64,000 bases of DNA from Leptospirales bacterium (GTDB taxonomy: Bacteria; Spirochaetota; Leptospiria; Leptospirales; Leptonemataceae): the NCBI GenBank assembly GCA_019694655.1, contig JAIBBN010000006.1:109360-173359 (forward strand), in the 5' to 3' direction. Of the stretch, positions 1-8,147 are shown one piece after another. The position numbers and the translations under genes are program-made. The notes beneath the pieces were generated by a model. The model was not told the DNA's origin. It saw only the letters and a program-made list of their open reading frames with translations, and did no database searches. The stretch's first letter is position 1. Each line of letters begins with the position of its first letter.

Positions 1-168
1 TGTTTCTATTTTCACCGGATCGTTCCTGCGGCCGCCAGGCGGCAGCCGACTTACAATTTGGTCCAGCGCAACATGGGACAGCGCCGGGGCAAGCACTCGC
101 CGCTCAGTCGACAGACCTTTGTTTGCGTCGCCAGGCTTGAGGAAAATCAGCGGCTGCGCAGGTATTGA
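1..168 (+). CDS. Possible C-terminal fragment of an upstream gene (partial)
   Basis: Frame 1 is open from the left edge to a TGA at 166-168 (55 codons) and ends in a basic tail (…EENQRLRRY). It would overlap the convergent Smr gene by about 20 bases. I recognise no family. The second plus frame is also open here, so openness alone is weak support. The window may simply begin in an intergenic stretch. Confidence 0.2.
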   Translation, partial: CFYFHRIVPAAARRQPTYNLVQRNMGQRRGKHSPLSRQTFVCVARLEENQRLRRY

Positions 169-440
169 CGCAGAGCGCCGCGTTCGGGCGGAAATAGATC
201 GACCAGGCTCACGCCGGGATTGTAGAATTGCGCATCGCGCTGGTGCAGACGGGCAAAGCCGCACTCGCCAACCACCTGCTCTACAAGCGCCTTGATGTGT
301 CCCTCGCCTACGCCGTGAATGACGCTGACCTGTTCTTCGCCGGCCAGAAAGGCTTGATTCAATTCGCTCTCCAGCAGCAGTCGCGCCTGCTCAACGCTCA
401 TCTTGCGAAGTCGGATTTCTCGCCGCGCGCTGCGTTTCAT
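147..440 (-). CDS. Stand-alone Smr domain protein
   Basis: A 97-residue basic protein consisting of a single Smr (small MutS-related) domain. The family's HGxGxG signature is seen as HGVGEG at residues 42-47, and a basic N-terminus (KRSARREIRLRK) precedes it. Smr domains are DNA or RNA nicking/binding modules found at the C-terminus of MutS2 or alone. This copy lacks any MutS2 ATPase. The start codon overlaps the stop of the upstream symporter gene (ATGA), so the two are probably translationally coupled as the last genes of the aminotransferase-symporter-Smr operon. The target nucleic acid cannot be told from sequence. Confidence 0.8.
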   Translation of the reverse strand: MKRSARREIRLRKMSVEQARLLLESELNQAFLAGEEQVSVIHGVGEGHIKALVEQVVGECGFARLHQRDAQFYNPGVSLVDLFPPERGALRQYLRSR

Positions 441-1735
441 GGCGCTGGCGGCTGCAGCATCTGCTGACTGTGATCGCGGTAGAGTTCAAGATCCAGGGCG
501 CCAACACTGCGAGCGACGATGCAGGCAGTCATTGCATCGCCGCAGATATTGACGGCCGTGCGCGTCATATCGAGGAGACGATCGACGCCAATGATCAGGG
601 CCACGCCCTCGACGGGCAGACCGACCTCCGCCAGCACCATGGTCAGCGTAATCAAACCAACGCCCGGCACGCCGGCCGTGCCAATCGAGGCAAGCACTGC
701 CATGGCCACAACTGTAGCCAGTTGCGCCACGCTCAGATCAATTCCGTATACCTGAGCAATAAATACGGTAGCCACGCCCTGCATGATCGCCGTGCCATCC
801 ATATTGATCGTAGCGCCCAGCGGCAATACAAAGCTGGCCACGCTGTTGGAGACGCCGAGGCGTTTCTCGGTGACGCTCATGTTGAGCGGCAGCGTAGCAT
901 TGCTGGAAGAGATGCTGAAGGCAAAGAGCATTACCGGCCGCATCTTGCGAAAAAAGTCCAGCGGATTCAAGCGCGCCAGCAGCGCCAGGGCGAAGCTGTA
1001 GGTCAGGGATGCATGGAGCAGCAGCGCCGCCAGCACCGTGAAAAAATAAGCGGCCAGCGGGCCCAGGGCCGCTGCGCCGCGATCGGCAAAGACCGGCAGC
1101 AGCAGGCAGAAAACGCCAAAGGGCGCCAGCTGCACCAGCATCGAAACCAATTCCAGCAACACATCATTCAAGGCCAGCAGACCGCGCTGAATGGCCTGCC
1201 CCTTTTCGCCGCTCTTGGCAATGGCGCCGCCCAAAAGCAGCGCAAAGACAATGATCTGCAGCATATTGCCGTCGGCCATTGCTCGAACCGGATTGTCCGG
1301 GAAGATGTTGATCAAAACTTCCTTAAACGAAGGCGGCGTCGGCGCTGGCGCGGCAACTGGCGGCCTCAGATTGTGCCCGGAACCTGGCGCCACAGCCTCG
1401 GCCACAAGAATGGCGATGATGATAGCGATGGCCGTCGTCGCCGTGAATAGAATCAGCGTCCGCAGTCCAAGCCGTCCAACGCTGCGCAGATCGCCCAGCG
1501 AGGCGGCGCCGCTGGCCAGACTGACCAGCACCAGCGGAACGACCAGCAGCTTGAGGCTGGCGATGAAGATCTTGCCGCCTATTTGCAGGAGGCCCTCAAA
1601 AAACCAGGTCTTCAGCCACGCAATGGCATCCGGCCCCAGCCAGCCGCCGGCCTGCAAGGCCTGGTAGGCGGAACCCAGCGCCGCGGAGAGCAAGAGCGCC
1701 GCAACAATCTGACCGGTGAGTCCCAGACGCCTCAT
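437..1735 (-). CDS. Dicarboxylate/amino acid:cation symporter (DAACS family)
   Basis: A 432-residue inner-membrane protein with many hydrophobic segments. The family hallmarks are present: a serine-rich re-entrant loop (SISSSNATLP) and, shortly after, the NMDGT substrate/sodium-binding motif (LGATINMDGTA). The length is usual for GltP/DctA-type carriers, which take up glutamate, aspartate or C4-dicarboxylates with Na+ or H+. The gene starts 5 bases after the aminotransferase stop and its own stop overlaps the Smr start, so the three form one operon. Pairing with an aminotransferase suggests amino-acid uptake and transamination, but the substrate is an inference. Confidence 0.9.
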   Translation of the reverse strand: MRRLGLTGQIVAALLLSAALGSAYQALQAGGWLGPDAIAWLKTWFFEGLLQIGGKIFIASLKLLVVPLVLVSLASGAASLGDLRSVGRLGLRTLILFTATTAIAIIIAILVAEAVAPGSGHNLRPPVAAPAPTPPSFKEVLINIFPDNPVRAMADGNMLQIIVFALLLGGAIAKSGEKGQAIQRGLLALNDVLLELVSMLVQLAPFGVFCLLLPVFADRGAAALGPLAAYFFTVLAALLLHASLTYSFALALLARLNPLDFFRKMRPVMLFAFSISSSNATLPLNMSVTEKRLGVSNSVASFVLPLGATINMDGTAIMQGVATVFIAQVYGIDLSVAQLATVVAMAVLASIGTAGVPGVGLITLTMVLAEVGLPVEGVALIIGVDRLLDMTRTAVNICGDAMTACIVARSVGALDLELYRDHSQQMLQPPAP

Positions 1736-1740
1736 CAGCG

Positions 1741-3105
1741 TCAGGATTGCAGGAATTCCTGAATGGCGTCAACGATCGAATTGTAAATTTGATCGAAGCG
1801 CTGATCATCCCGTTCCAGCAGGGTGCAGCGGAATCCCATCAAACTGGTAACAAAGGAGCTGAGCGGGACGACGCAGATATTGCGCGAACCCAGCAACTGA
1901 TAGACAAAGCGGCGATCGGGCGCCGCATCGGCGGGCGTCACGCTATCGATGTAGCGACGCATGCTTTCGTCGGCAATTTTCAAATGCATCTTTGAGTGCA
2001 GCTCGGCGCTGAAGACCACGCTCAAATAAAAAGCGCCATCCGGGGGATTGACTACCACGCCAGGGCAGCGGGCAAAGATTTCCGCTGCGCGTTTTGAACG
2101 CCTCTGGAAGAAGGCGTTGCGTTCTTCCTGCCAGGCCGGATAGCGAGCGTCGCCCAGGATCTGTGGGATCACCGTCTGCGGCAGGGTCGTTGAACAGACC
2201 TCCAGCATCTTTGCATCTAGAATCGACTTTATATACTTCTTAAATATTGGATGCGCTTCTTGATTGTAGACTTGCATCCAGCCGCACCGCGATCCTGGCC
2301 ACGGAATTTCCTTGGAGATCCCCTTCAGCGAAATGGCTGGAACATCGCCAATCACCTGAGCCAGCGGCGCGTATTGCTGCTGACGGTTGAAGACCATGTT
2401 CATGTAAATCTCGTCGGCAACGATGAACAGACGATACTGGCGGGCGATTTCCACCATTTCGGCTACGACATCGCGCGGAAATACGGCGCCGGTCGGATTA
2501 TCCGGATTGATGATCATAATGCCGGCTATGCTTTCATTGTACTTTACTTTGTTGCGCAGCTCATCCAGATCGGGCATCCAGCCGCGCTGGGGGTCCAGGT
2601 TGTAAGTGATTGGCGGATAGCCGGCATGGCTTGCCTCCGCCGAGGAATGCGTGGGATAAGCAGGCGAAGGACCGATGACGCGCGCCTCGCGACGCAACAT
2701 GTAGTAAACCTTGTTCACCGCGTCGCCAAGGCCGTTGAAAAACAGAATATCCTCGGGGCTGATCTGAGCGCCGCCAAGGGCGTTGGAACGGGCGGCCAGA
2801 AATTCGCGCGTCTCGGCCATGCCGCGCGTCGGGCTGTAGGAATAGGTGGCGTTGCTCTGCACGGCGGCGGCGACGATGTCCTTGATCCACTGCGGCAGTT
2901 GTTCGCCCTTCTGTACGGGATCGCCAATGTTTTCCCAGAAGATCTGCCGCCCGCTGATTTGCTGGACTCTGCCAGCTACCTCAACGATTTGCCGGATCTC
3001 GTAGTTGAGCTCGCCGGCGCCAATGTGGACTATGTTCATGCGCATGTCGGCGGCCGCGGCGCGCGGCGCTGCGCTGGCTGCAGATGAAGGCTGGCGATCG
3101 TCCAT
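1741..3105 (-). CDS. Class I/II PLP-dependent aminotransferase
   Basis: About 454 residues of fold-type I aminotransferase. Visible landmarks are the NPDNPTG cofactor-binding motif, the VADEIY aspartate/tyrosine motif, the lysine region LKGISKE (Schiff-base lysine) and the downstream PGSRCGW arginine motif. I take the ATG at 3105; an in-frame GTG lies 12 bases upstream and internal methionines at 3045/3039 begin the conserved core, so the Ala/Ser-rich first 20 residues may be untranslated. It is the first gene of an operon with a dicarboxylate/amino-acid symporter. Amino-acid specificity cannot be read from sequence; the SKEIPWPGSRCGW block resembles alanine/aspartate-type enzymes. Confidence 0.88.
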   Translation of the reverse strand: MDDRQPSSAASAAPRAAAADMRMNIVHIGAGELNYEIRQIVEVAGRVQQISGRQIFWENIGDPVQKGEQLPQWIKDIVAAAVQSNATYSYSPTRGMAETREFLAARSNALGGAQISPEDILFFNGLGDAVNKVYYMLRREARVIGPSPAYPTHSSAEASHAGYPPITYNLDPQRGWMPDLDELRNKVKYNESIAGIMIINPDNPTGAVFPRDVVAEMVEIARQYRLFIVADEIYMNMVFNRQQQYAPLAQVIGDVPAISLKGISKEIPWPGSRCGWMQVYNQEAHPIFKKYIKSILDAKMLEVCSTTLPQTVIPQILGDARYPAWQEERNAFFQRRSKRAAEIFARCPGVVVNPPDGAFYLSVVFSAELHSKMHLKIADESMRRYIDSVTPADAAPDRRFVYQLLGSRNICVVPLSSFVTSLMGFRCTLLERDDQRFDQIYNSIVDAIQEFLQS

Positions 3106-3169
3106 GGTTCTTTCCACGGATGAACGGCAGGCCTGGCGGGCAAGTGAAACCCGACAACAGCGCAGGAGA

Positions 3170-3254
3170 ATGTGACATAATCCAGCGAGGCCCGGCAGGG
3201 ACTAATGCGACATAATCCTGCAGCCGAGCGCTCGGTCGCAATGCGACATAATCC
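3170..3254. repeat. Three phased direct repeats ATG(C/T)GACATAATCC
   Basis: Copies of a 14-base unit lie at 3170-3183 (ATGTGACATAATCC), 3205-3218 and 3241-3254 (both ATGCGACATAATCC), with start-to-start spacing of 35 and 36 bases. A 12-base perfect palindrome, CCGAGCGCTCGG, lies between the second and third copies. The array fills the 180-base gap upstream of the aminotransferase operon (minus strand) and downstream of the PilZ gene, so it could be a multi-site operator. On the plus strand each unit contains CATAAT, a -10-like hexamer. Function unknown. Confidence 0.75.
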
Positions 3255-3285
3255 AGATGGAGTCCGGCAGTCGCCCGGCCTCCGC

Positions 3286-3660
3286 TCAGGTCCGCTCTTC
3301 TTTGTGCTCCTGATCGAGCGCCGCTGCAATCAGCTCCACTGGAATGTCGTACGATCCCTGGAAGCGAATGCCGGCGCTGGCCAGGCGCGGGTCGAGCTGC
3401 CAGGGCTCAAGATGCTGCAACACGCCCTCAAAATGCAGGAGCGGCAGTCCGCGCGCACTGACCGATCCGCGCAGACTGCGACCGATAACCGGCGCTGCCG
3501 CCTGCGCCGGAATCAGCACCCCCAGCCCGCCCTCTGAAATATTGAGCGCGCGTCCCTCGAGTACAAGATCATCCAGCTCCAGGCGAACCAGATAGCGACG
3601 AAACAGTTCTCCGCTGCGTCGCTGCACTCTGCGTCGCTCTGCATCATTCTCTTCAATCAT
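3286..3660 (-). CDS. PilZ domain protein
   Basis: A 124-residue soluble protein. It carries both parts of a c-di-GMP-binding PilZ signature: an arginine cluster RRRVQRR at residues 9-15 (RxxxR) and NISEGG at 40-45 (D/NxSxxG). The reading frame extends further upstream (to 3870), but that extension is compositionally unlike a protein start, so I place the start at the ATG at 3660 just ahead of the arginine motif. The C-terminus (PVELIAAALDQ) resembles that of the PilZ-like protein at 8148-8522, which suggests paralogues. The output partner is unknown. Confidence 0.82.
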   Translation of the reverse strand: MIEENDAERRRVQRRSGELFRRYLVRLELDDLVLEGRALNISEGGLGVLIPAQAAAPVIGRSLRGSVSARGLPLLHFEGVLQHLEPWQLDPRLASAGIRFQGSYDIPVELIAAALDQEHKEERT

Positions 3661-4116
3661 AAGAGCTTTCCGATCGCGCCGCAGATCAGCCGCAGGCCGC
3701 GATACAACTAAATTCAAGCATTGGGAAGGCGCCTTTGCGACAGAAAGATGAAGATTTCGCATTCGCCTGCAGCTACGGAGCATTTTTGCGCCTTCGCAGC
3801 AAAAAAGTCCTTGTTTCTCTCGTCGAAAATCGGAGTTTGCAATCAGGGTCCGCGTGCGGCAAGTCCGCACATCCTACAAACGAGTGCGATGGATGTTGCA
3901 CTCAACAGTATCTGGCTTCGTCCAGTATCCCTGAGCGGTCCCGCCGTATGAGACACGGCGCCGTCAGGACTACACAGTCCGCACGGCAGCGCTGAACAGA
4001 AATCAACGGGAAACCCTGCAGATTTTCCGTTTGAACAATTCGACCGCATTTTGTGCGGCCGCCGCTGGCATTTTGCCGGAAATTTTGAGCGCAAATGCGC
4101 CCGCCCGAGGTATGTG
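3661..4116 (+). promoter_or_regulatory. 456-bp hairpin-rich non-coding region upstream of betaine operon
   Basis: No convincing gene between the PilZ start and the first methyltransferase. The region holds several short perfect inverted repeats: GTGCGG/CCGCAC (3854-3870), GAGTGC/GCACTC (3882-3903), the palindrome ACGGCGCCGT (3955-3964), GGACT/AGTCC (3967-3980) and CCGCA/TGCGG (4044-4058). It could be a long structured 5' leader or contain operators for the osmolyte operon. I do not recognise a glycine or other known riboswitch core. A plausible ribosome-binding GAGG lies at 4107-4110. Confidence 0.4.
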
Positions 4117-4965
4117 ATGACAGTATCAACTCAGGACTACGGCCCCGACCCGCAGGCGATTCGAGAAACGGATCGCTACCGCCAGGAATACATTCGCAGC
4201 TTTGTCGCCAAGTGGGACGAGTTGATTGACTGGAAGCAGCGGGCGCGAAGCGAGGGCAACTTCTTCATTGATGTGCTGCGCAAACGCGGCGCCAGCAAGA
4301 TTCTTGATGTCGCCACTGGCACAGGCTTTCACTCGGTGCGATTGTGGGAGGCGGGCTTTGAGGTTACCAGCGCCGATGGCAGCGCCGAAATGCTGGCGCG
4401 CGCCTTTGAAAATGGCGTTCGTCGCGGCCTGGTGTTGCGTACGGTGCAGGCCGACTGGCGCTGGTTGAACCGGGATGTCCACGGCAAGTACGATGCCGTG
4501 ATTTGCCTCGGCAATTCCTTCACACACCTTTTCTCTGAGCGCGATCGACGCAAAACCCTTGCGGAATTTTACGCAGCGCTGCGACACGATGGCGTCCTGA
4601 TCATTGATCAACGCAACTACGACGGCATTCTTGATCATGGCTTCACTTCGAAGCATATCTACTATTACTGTGGCGAGAATGTGCGCGCTGAACCGGAGTA
4701 TGTGGACGACGGACTGGCTCGTTTCCGCTATTCCTTCCCGGATGGCGCCACCTTTCACCTGAACATGTTCCCCCTGCGACGCACTTACCTGACGCGACTG
4801 CTGGGCGAAGTTGGCTTTCAAAAAGTAACAACCTACGCTGACTTTCAAGAATCGCGGCGGCAGACCGACCCCGACTTTTTCATTCATGTTGCTGAGAAAT
4901 TCTACGAACCGGATGGCGAGGAACCAATCGACCAGACGCTGCGCAACAAAGGAGAAGTGCAGTGA
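4117..4965 (+). CDS. gsmt: Glycine/sarcosine N-methyltransferase
   Basis: A 282-residue class I SAM-dependent methyltransferase with motif I ILDVATGTGF at residues 62-71 and an acidic post-I strand (TSADGS). The N-terminal block (YxxExIRSFVAKWDELIDW) and the CLGNSFTHLF motif resemble bacterial GSMTs, which methylate glycine to sarcosine and then dimethylglycine, the first two steps of de novo glycine betaine synthesis. The ATG at 4117, six bases after GAGG, fits the family start better than the earlier in-frame ATG. The next gene is the matching sarcosine/dimethylglycine enzyme with a 4-base overlap, which strongly supports the assignment. The cytoplasmic product is a compatible solute. Confidence 0.85.
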   Translation: MTVSTQDYGPDPQAIRETDRYRQEYIRSFVAKWDELIDWKQRARSEGNFFIDVLRKRGASKILDVATGTGFHSVRLWEAGFEVTSADGSAEMLARAFENGVRRGLVLRTVQADWRWLNRDVHGKYDAVICLGNSFTHLFSERDRRKTLAEFYAALRHDGVLIIDQRNYDGILDHGFTSKHIYYYCGENVRAEPEYVDDGLARFRYSFPDGATFHLNMFPLRRTYLTRLLGEVGFQKVTTYADFQESRRQTDPDFFIHVAEKFYEPDGEEPIDQTLRNKGEVQ

Positions 4966-5798
4966 GCGCGGCGGAGTATTCGGCGGCCGTCGAAACAGCC
5001 AGGCGCTACTACAATAGCGCCGATGCCGACGCCTTCTATGCCGCCGTGTGGGGCGGCGAGGATATTCACATTGGGCTCTATTCTTCGGCGCGAGAGAGCA
5101 TAGCAGCGGCCAGTCGGCGAACCGTGGAACGCCTGATCCAGCTCAGCCAGCCAGGGCCCTCGGACCGCGTTCTGGATCTGGGCGCCGGCTACGGCGGCGC
5201 AGCGCGCTTTCTGGCGCAACACTGCGGCTGCCGCGTCGATTGCGTCAATCTCAGCGAAGTCCAAAATGCGCGCAACCGGCAGCTCAATACCGCGCTGGGT
5301 TTGGAGCGGCAGATCGAGGTCATCGACGCCAGCTTTGAAGACCTGCCGCTGCCAGCCGGACGCTACAGCGTCGTCTGGTCGCAGGATGCACTGTTGCACA
5401 GCGGTCAGCGCGAACGCGCCATTGCCGAGGCGGCGCGCGTCCTGGCCTCAGGCGGCCGTTTCATTTTCACCGATCCGATGCAAAGCGATCGATGTGATCC
5501 TGCCGCACTGGCAGCGGTTCTGGAGCGCATTCATCTGAAGAGCATGGGATCCCCGGCGCGCTATTGTGAGCTGGGTCAACAGTTGGGGTTCACAAACTTT
5601 CGTTTTGAAGAACATGCCGGCCAGCTGGTCAACCACTACAGTGCGGTGCTGGGCGAACTGAACAAACGCTTCGCGGAGTTGCGCGCAAGTTGCGATTTGG
5701 GCTACCTGCAAAACATGCGTTCCGGTCTGCAGCGCTGGATCGAGGCCGGCCGCAGCGGCAATTTGACCTGGGGCGTAATCCAGATGGATCGCCGCTGA
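4962..5798 (+). CDS. sdmt: Sarcosine/dimethylglycine N-methyltransferase
   Basis: A 278-residue SAM methyltransferase. Residues 33-40 (EDIHIGLY) and motif I VLDLGAGYGG at 70-79 match the SDMT family, which converts sarcosine and dimethylglycine to glycine betaine. The WSQDALLHS motif and the C-terminal WGVIQM are further family-like features. The start is a GTG overlapping the stop of the upstream GSMT gene, preceded by GGAG at proper spacing. With its neighbour it completes a three-methylation route from glycine to betaine. I am fairly sure of the family and infer the substrate from the pair. Confidence 0.86.
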   Translation: MSAAEYSAAVETARRYYNSADADAFYAAVWGGEDIHIGLYSSARESIAAASRRTVERLIQLSQPGPSDRVLDLGAGYGGAARFLAQHCGCRVDCVNLSEVQNARNRQLNTALGLERQIEVIDASFEDLPLPAGRYSVVWSQDALLHSGQRERAIAEAARVLASGGRFIFTDPMQSDRCDPAALAAVLERIHLKSMGSPARYCELGQQLGFTNFRFEEHAGQLVNHYSAVLGELNKRFAELRASCDLGYLQNMRSGLQRWIEAGRSGNLTWGVIQMDRR

Positions 5799-5805
5799 GC
5801 GCGCC

Positions 5806-7227
5806 ATGGTCATTGGCAGTTTCCTTTTTTTTCTTTCGATCTTTCTGGCAATTGGACTGTGGTCGGCGCGCTACAGCCGTAGCACGCCGGAAGACTATCT
5901 GCTGGCTGGCCGCTCTGTGCCGGCCTGGCTAACGGCGCTTTCGGCGGTCGCTACCAACAACAGCGGATTCATGTTCATCGGCCTGATCGGTCTAACCTAC
6001 AAGGCGGGCATCAGTTCGATCTGGATCATGGTTGGCTGGATTGCCGGGGACTATTGCGCGTGGCGCTTTGTGCACCGTCCTTTTCGTGTGCACAGCGCTG
6101 CGCTCGGCAGCCGCTCCATACCGGAGTTCCTGGCCAGCGATCGATCTGGAAAGAGATCGCGAGGGCTTTCGCTGCTGGCGGCGGCGCTGGTAATCGTTTT
6201 CCTCGGAGTCTATGCCGCCGCCCAGCTCAAGGCCGGCGCCAAAGCGCTTCATGTACTTTTTGGCTGGGACTACTACTGGGGCGCGACAATTGGAGTCGTC
6301 ATCATCGCCGCCTATTGCCTGGCCGGCGGACTGCGCGCCTCGATCTGGACCGATGCGGCGCAATCGATGGTGATGATCCTGAGCATGACTTTGTTGCTGG
6401 CCGCCGCATTGTGGCAAAGCGGCGGGGTTGCAGAACTATTGACGAATCTTAAACATCAGGATCCACAACTGTTGAACTGGCGGCCGCTGGGATTGAGTTT
6501 TGGATTTGGCGCTTACTTGCTCAGCTGGTTGTTTGCAGGCTTTGGAGTTCTCGGCCAGCCGCACATCATGGTACGCCCGATGTCGATTGAGTCGCCGGAT
6601 AAGATTGCGTCGGCGCGGCGCATCTACTTTCTTTGGTACATCGCTTTCACCGTCGCTTGCGTTTGTGTTGGATTGGCCTGCCGCGCTCTCTTGCCTGCCG
6701 AAGGCTTTGACGCCGAATTGGCCCTGCCCCGCCTGACTTCGCAGTTGCTGCCGTCCGTACTGACTGGCCTGACGCTGGCCGGCGTCTTTGCGGCCACAAT
6801 GTCGACGGCCGACTCACAGGTACTTTCCTGTTCTGCGGCAATCACCCATGATCTGTTCCCGCGAACTGCGGATAACTACTGGGCCAGCAAAGCCGCGACT
6901 CTGAGCGTCTCTCTTTTGATTTATCTGGCGGCAGTCAGCGGTTCGCAGAGCGTATTTGAACTGGTTGTCGACGCCTGGGCGGCGCTGGCTGCGGCGCTGG
7001 CGCCCCTGCTGCTTTTGCGCGCCCTGCGTCGACCGCTGGGGGCCAGCGTGGCGATCACCATGGCGCTCAGCGGTCTTGCCGCGGCGACTGCCTGGCGTTT
7101 TGCTGATCCAGGCTGGCGGAGTTCGCTGTACGCCGCACTGCCGGGAATGAGCGCTGGTTTTCTGGTCTACCTGGCGTCGCGCTTGTTTGCACGAAACGGC
7201 GTTATGGGCGGCGACAGCACAGGCTAG
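5806..7227 (+). CDS. Sodium:solute symporter (SSS/PutP family)
   Basis: A 473-residue membrane protein starting with a short hydrophobic segment followed by the family-typical SARYSRSTPEDYLLAGRS and the sodium-site region LSAVATNNSGFMFIG. About 12-13 hydrophobic segments are visible; an STADSQVLSCSAAITHDL segment matches the conserved sodium-binding helix 8. It begins 7 bases after the betaine-synthesis methyltransferase gene, so it is probably the third gene of that operon and may import a compatible solute or precursor (betaine, proline, glycine derivative); the substrate is inferred only. Its stop shares a CTAG with the convergent gene's stop. Confidence 0.85.
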   Translation: MVIGSFLFFLSIFLAIGLWSARYSRSTPEDYLLAGRSVPAWLTALSAVATNNSGFMFIGLIGLTYKAGISSIWIMVGWIAGDYCAWRFVHRPFRVHSAALGSRSIPEFLASDRSGKRSRGLSLLAAALVIVFLGVYAAAQLKAGAKALHVLFGWDYYWGATIGVVIIAAYCLAGGLRASIWTDAAQSMVMILSMTLLLAAALWQSGGVAELLTNLKHQDPQLLNWRPLGLSFGFGAYLLSWLFAGFGVLGQPHIMVRPMSIESPDKIASARRIYFLWYIAFTVACVCVGLACRALLPAEGFDAELALPRLTSQLLPSVLTGLTLAGVFAATMSTADSQVLSCSAAITHDLFPRTADNYWASKAATLSVSLLIYLAAVSGSQSVFELVVDAWAALAAALAPLLLLRALRRPLGASVAITMALSGLAAATAWRFADPGWRSSLYAALPGMSAGFLVYLASRLFARNGVMGGDSTG

Positions 7228-8090
7228 AACATGAGTCCGGCGCCAAGACCGATACGCGCAATCTGTAGATTGCCGCGTCGTGGATTCACCAGCGTTTCGG
7301 TGCGATCGAAGAAATTCGAGGGCCCGGTTCGCGCCTGATAGTAGTTGTAGCCGCCTTCCAGATTGATGAAGTACTGAGCGGCCAGCCGGAAGCGAAACCC
7401 CAGAGCCAGGCCCAGGTGCGCCTCCTGAACATAGGGTCCTTTGCCAACGTAGCCAAGCCAGCCGCGCCCGCCGCCAAAGATCAAACGCGCGTAGGGACTC
7501 ATTCTGGCCAGACCGTTGGCCCGCCAGATCAGAAAGCCCTCCAGCTGCAGTACGCTGGCCAGCGGGATGCGGCCGGCGCTGCGTTTCGTTACCTGATAGG
7601 CCAGCGGCGGACGCAGGTTGCTGGCGTCGATTGGCAGCTCCGGCGAATAGAGATAGGTATCCGGAATATCGACGCGGCCATTGATGTCCAGGAAGGAGAA
7701 GCTTGCCCCCCAGGCCAGATCCTGCAGCGGATCGTGCTCGTATTGCAACGAAACAAAATTGGACCAGAGGGCGATCTCTGGTATCCGATAGAATGGCCCG
7801 GCCGATCTGACGCCCGGAGTGATCACGGGATTGTAGAGTATGCCCGTATTGATCAGGTCTTCCAGAAATTGCAGCCCGGTCTGGGAAGACCCAATGATGC
7901 TGCCGGTTGCGCTTAAGCCGGCGGCGTAGTTTACAGATAGCGCATGAAAGGGCGGTCCGGGGACATCCGCCTGGTCGCCGTGTAAATAGACATCGGGATC
8001 AATGGCGCTTGCTTCGGCCAGCAGCGGGCTTGCAAAGAGCGCAAAACATACAAGCAGAAGGGCATCCAGGCTTCGGGGTCCGCGTAGCAT
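7224..8090 (-). CDS. Predicted outer-membrane barrel protein, function unknown
   Basis: 288 residues. A clear signal peptide occupies residues 1-26 (LLLVCFALFASPLLAEASA). The mature part has alternating hydrophobic/aromatic strands and ends in phenylalanine (GLGAGLMF), as outer-membrane beta-barrels do. I do not recognise a named family. Its stop codon TAG lies in the same CTAG tetranucleotide as the stop of the convergent symporter gene. It may be monocistronic. The role (porin, structural or adhesion) is open. Confidence 0.6.
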   Translation of the reverse strand: MLRGPRSLDALLLVCFALFASPLLAEASAIDPDVYLHGDQADVPGPPFHALSVNYAAGLSATGSIIGSSQTGLQFLEDLINTGILYNPVITPGVRSAGPFYRIPEIALWSNFVSLQYEHDPLQDLAWGASFSFLDINGRVDIPDTYLYSPELPIDASNLRPPLAYQVTKRSAGRIPLASVLQLEGFLIWRANGLARMSPYARLIFGGGRGWLGYVGKGPYVQEAHLGLALGFRFRLAAQYFINLEGGYNYYQARTGPSNFFDRTETLVNPRRGNLQIARIGLGAGLMF

Positions 8091-8147
8091 AGGACGTGTT
8101 CCCCGCGCCAGCGCGGCGGCGCCAGTGTTTCCTGACAGTGGTCCGCG

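Noticed and set aside
470..1450. A 326-codon plus-strand frame antisense to the symporter gene
   Set aside because: The opposite strand encodes a clear DAACS transporter; the plus frame is low-complexity, rich in His, Gln and Arg, typical of a shadow of a GC-rich gene.
3118..3285. CRISPR array from repeated 14-bp units with 35-36 bp periodicity
   Set aside because: Only three short copies are present, there are no cas genes, and the intervening sequences do not look like equal-length unique spacers; an operator array is a better reading.
3843..4129. Two overlapping minus-strand open frames upstream of the betaine operon
   Set aside because: They lack ribosome-binding sites and recognisable domains, overlap the start of a well-supported gene and look like open frames produced by GC-rich sequence.
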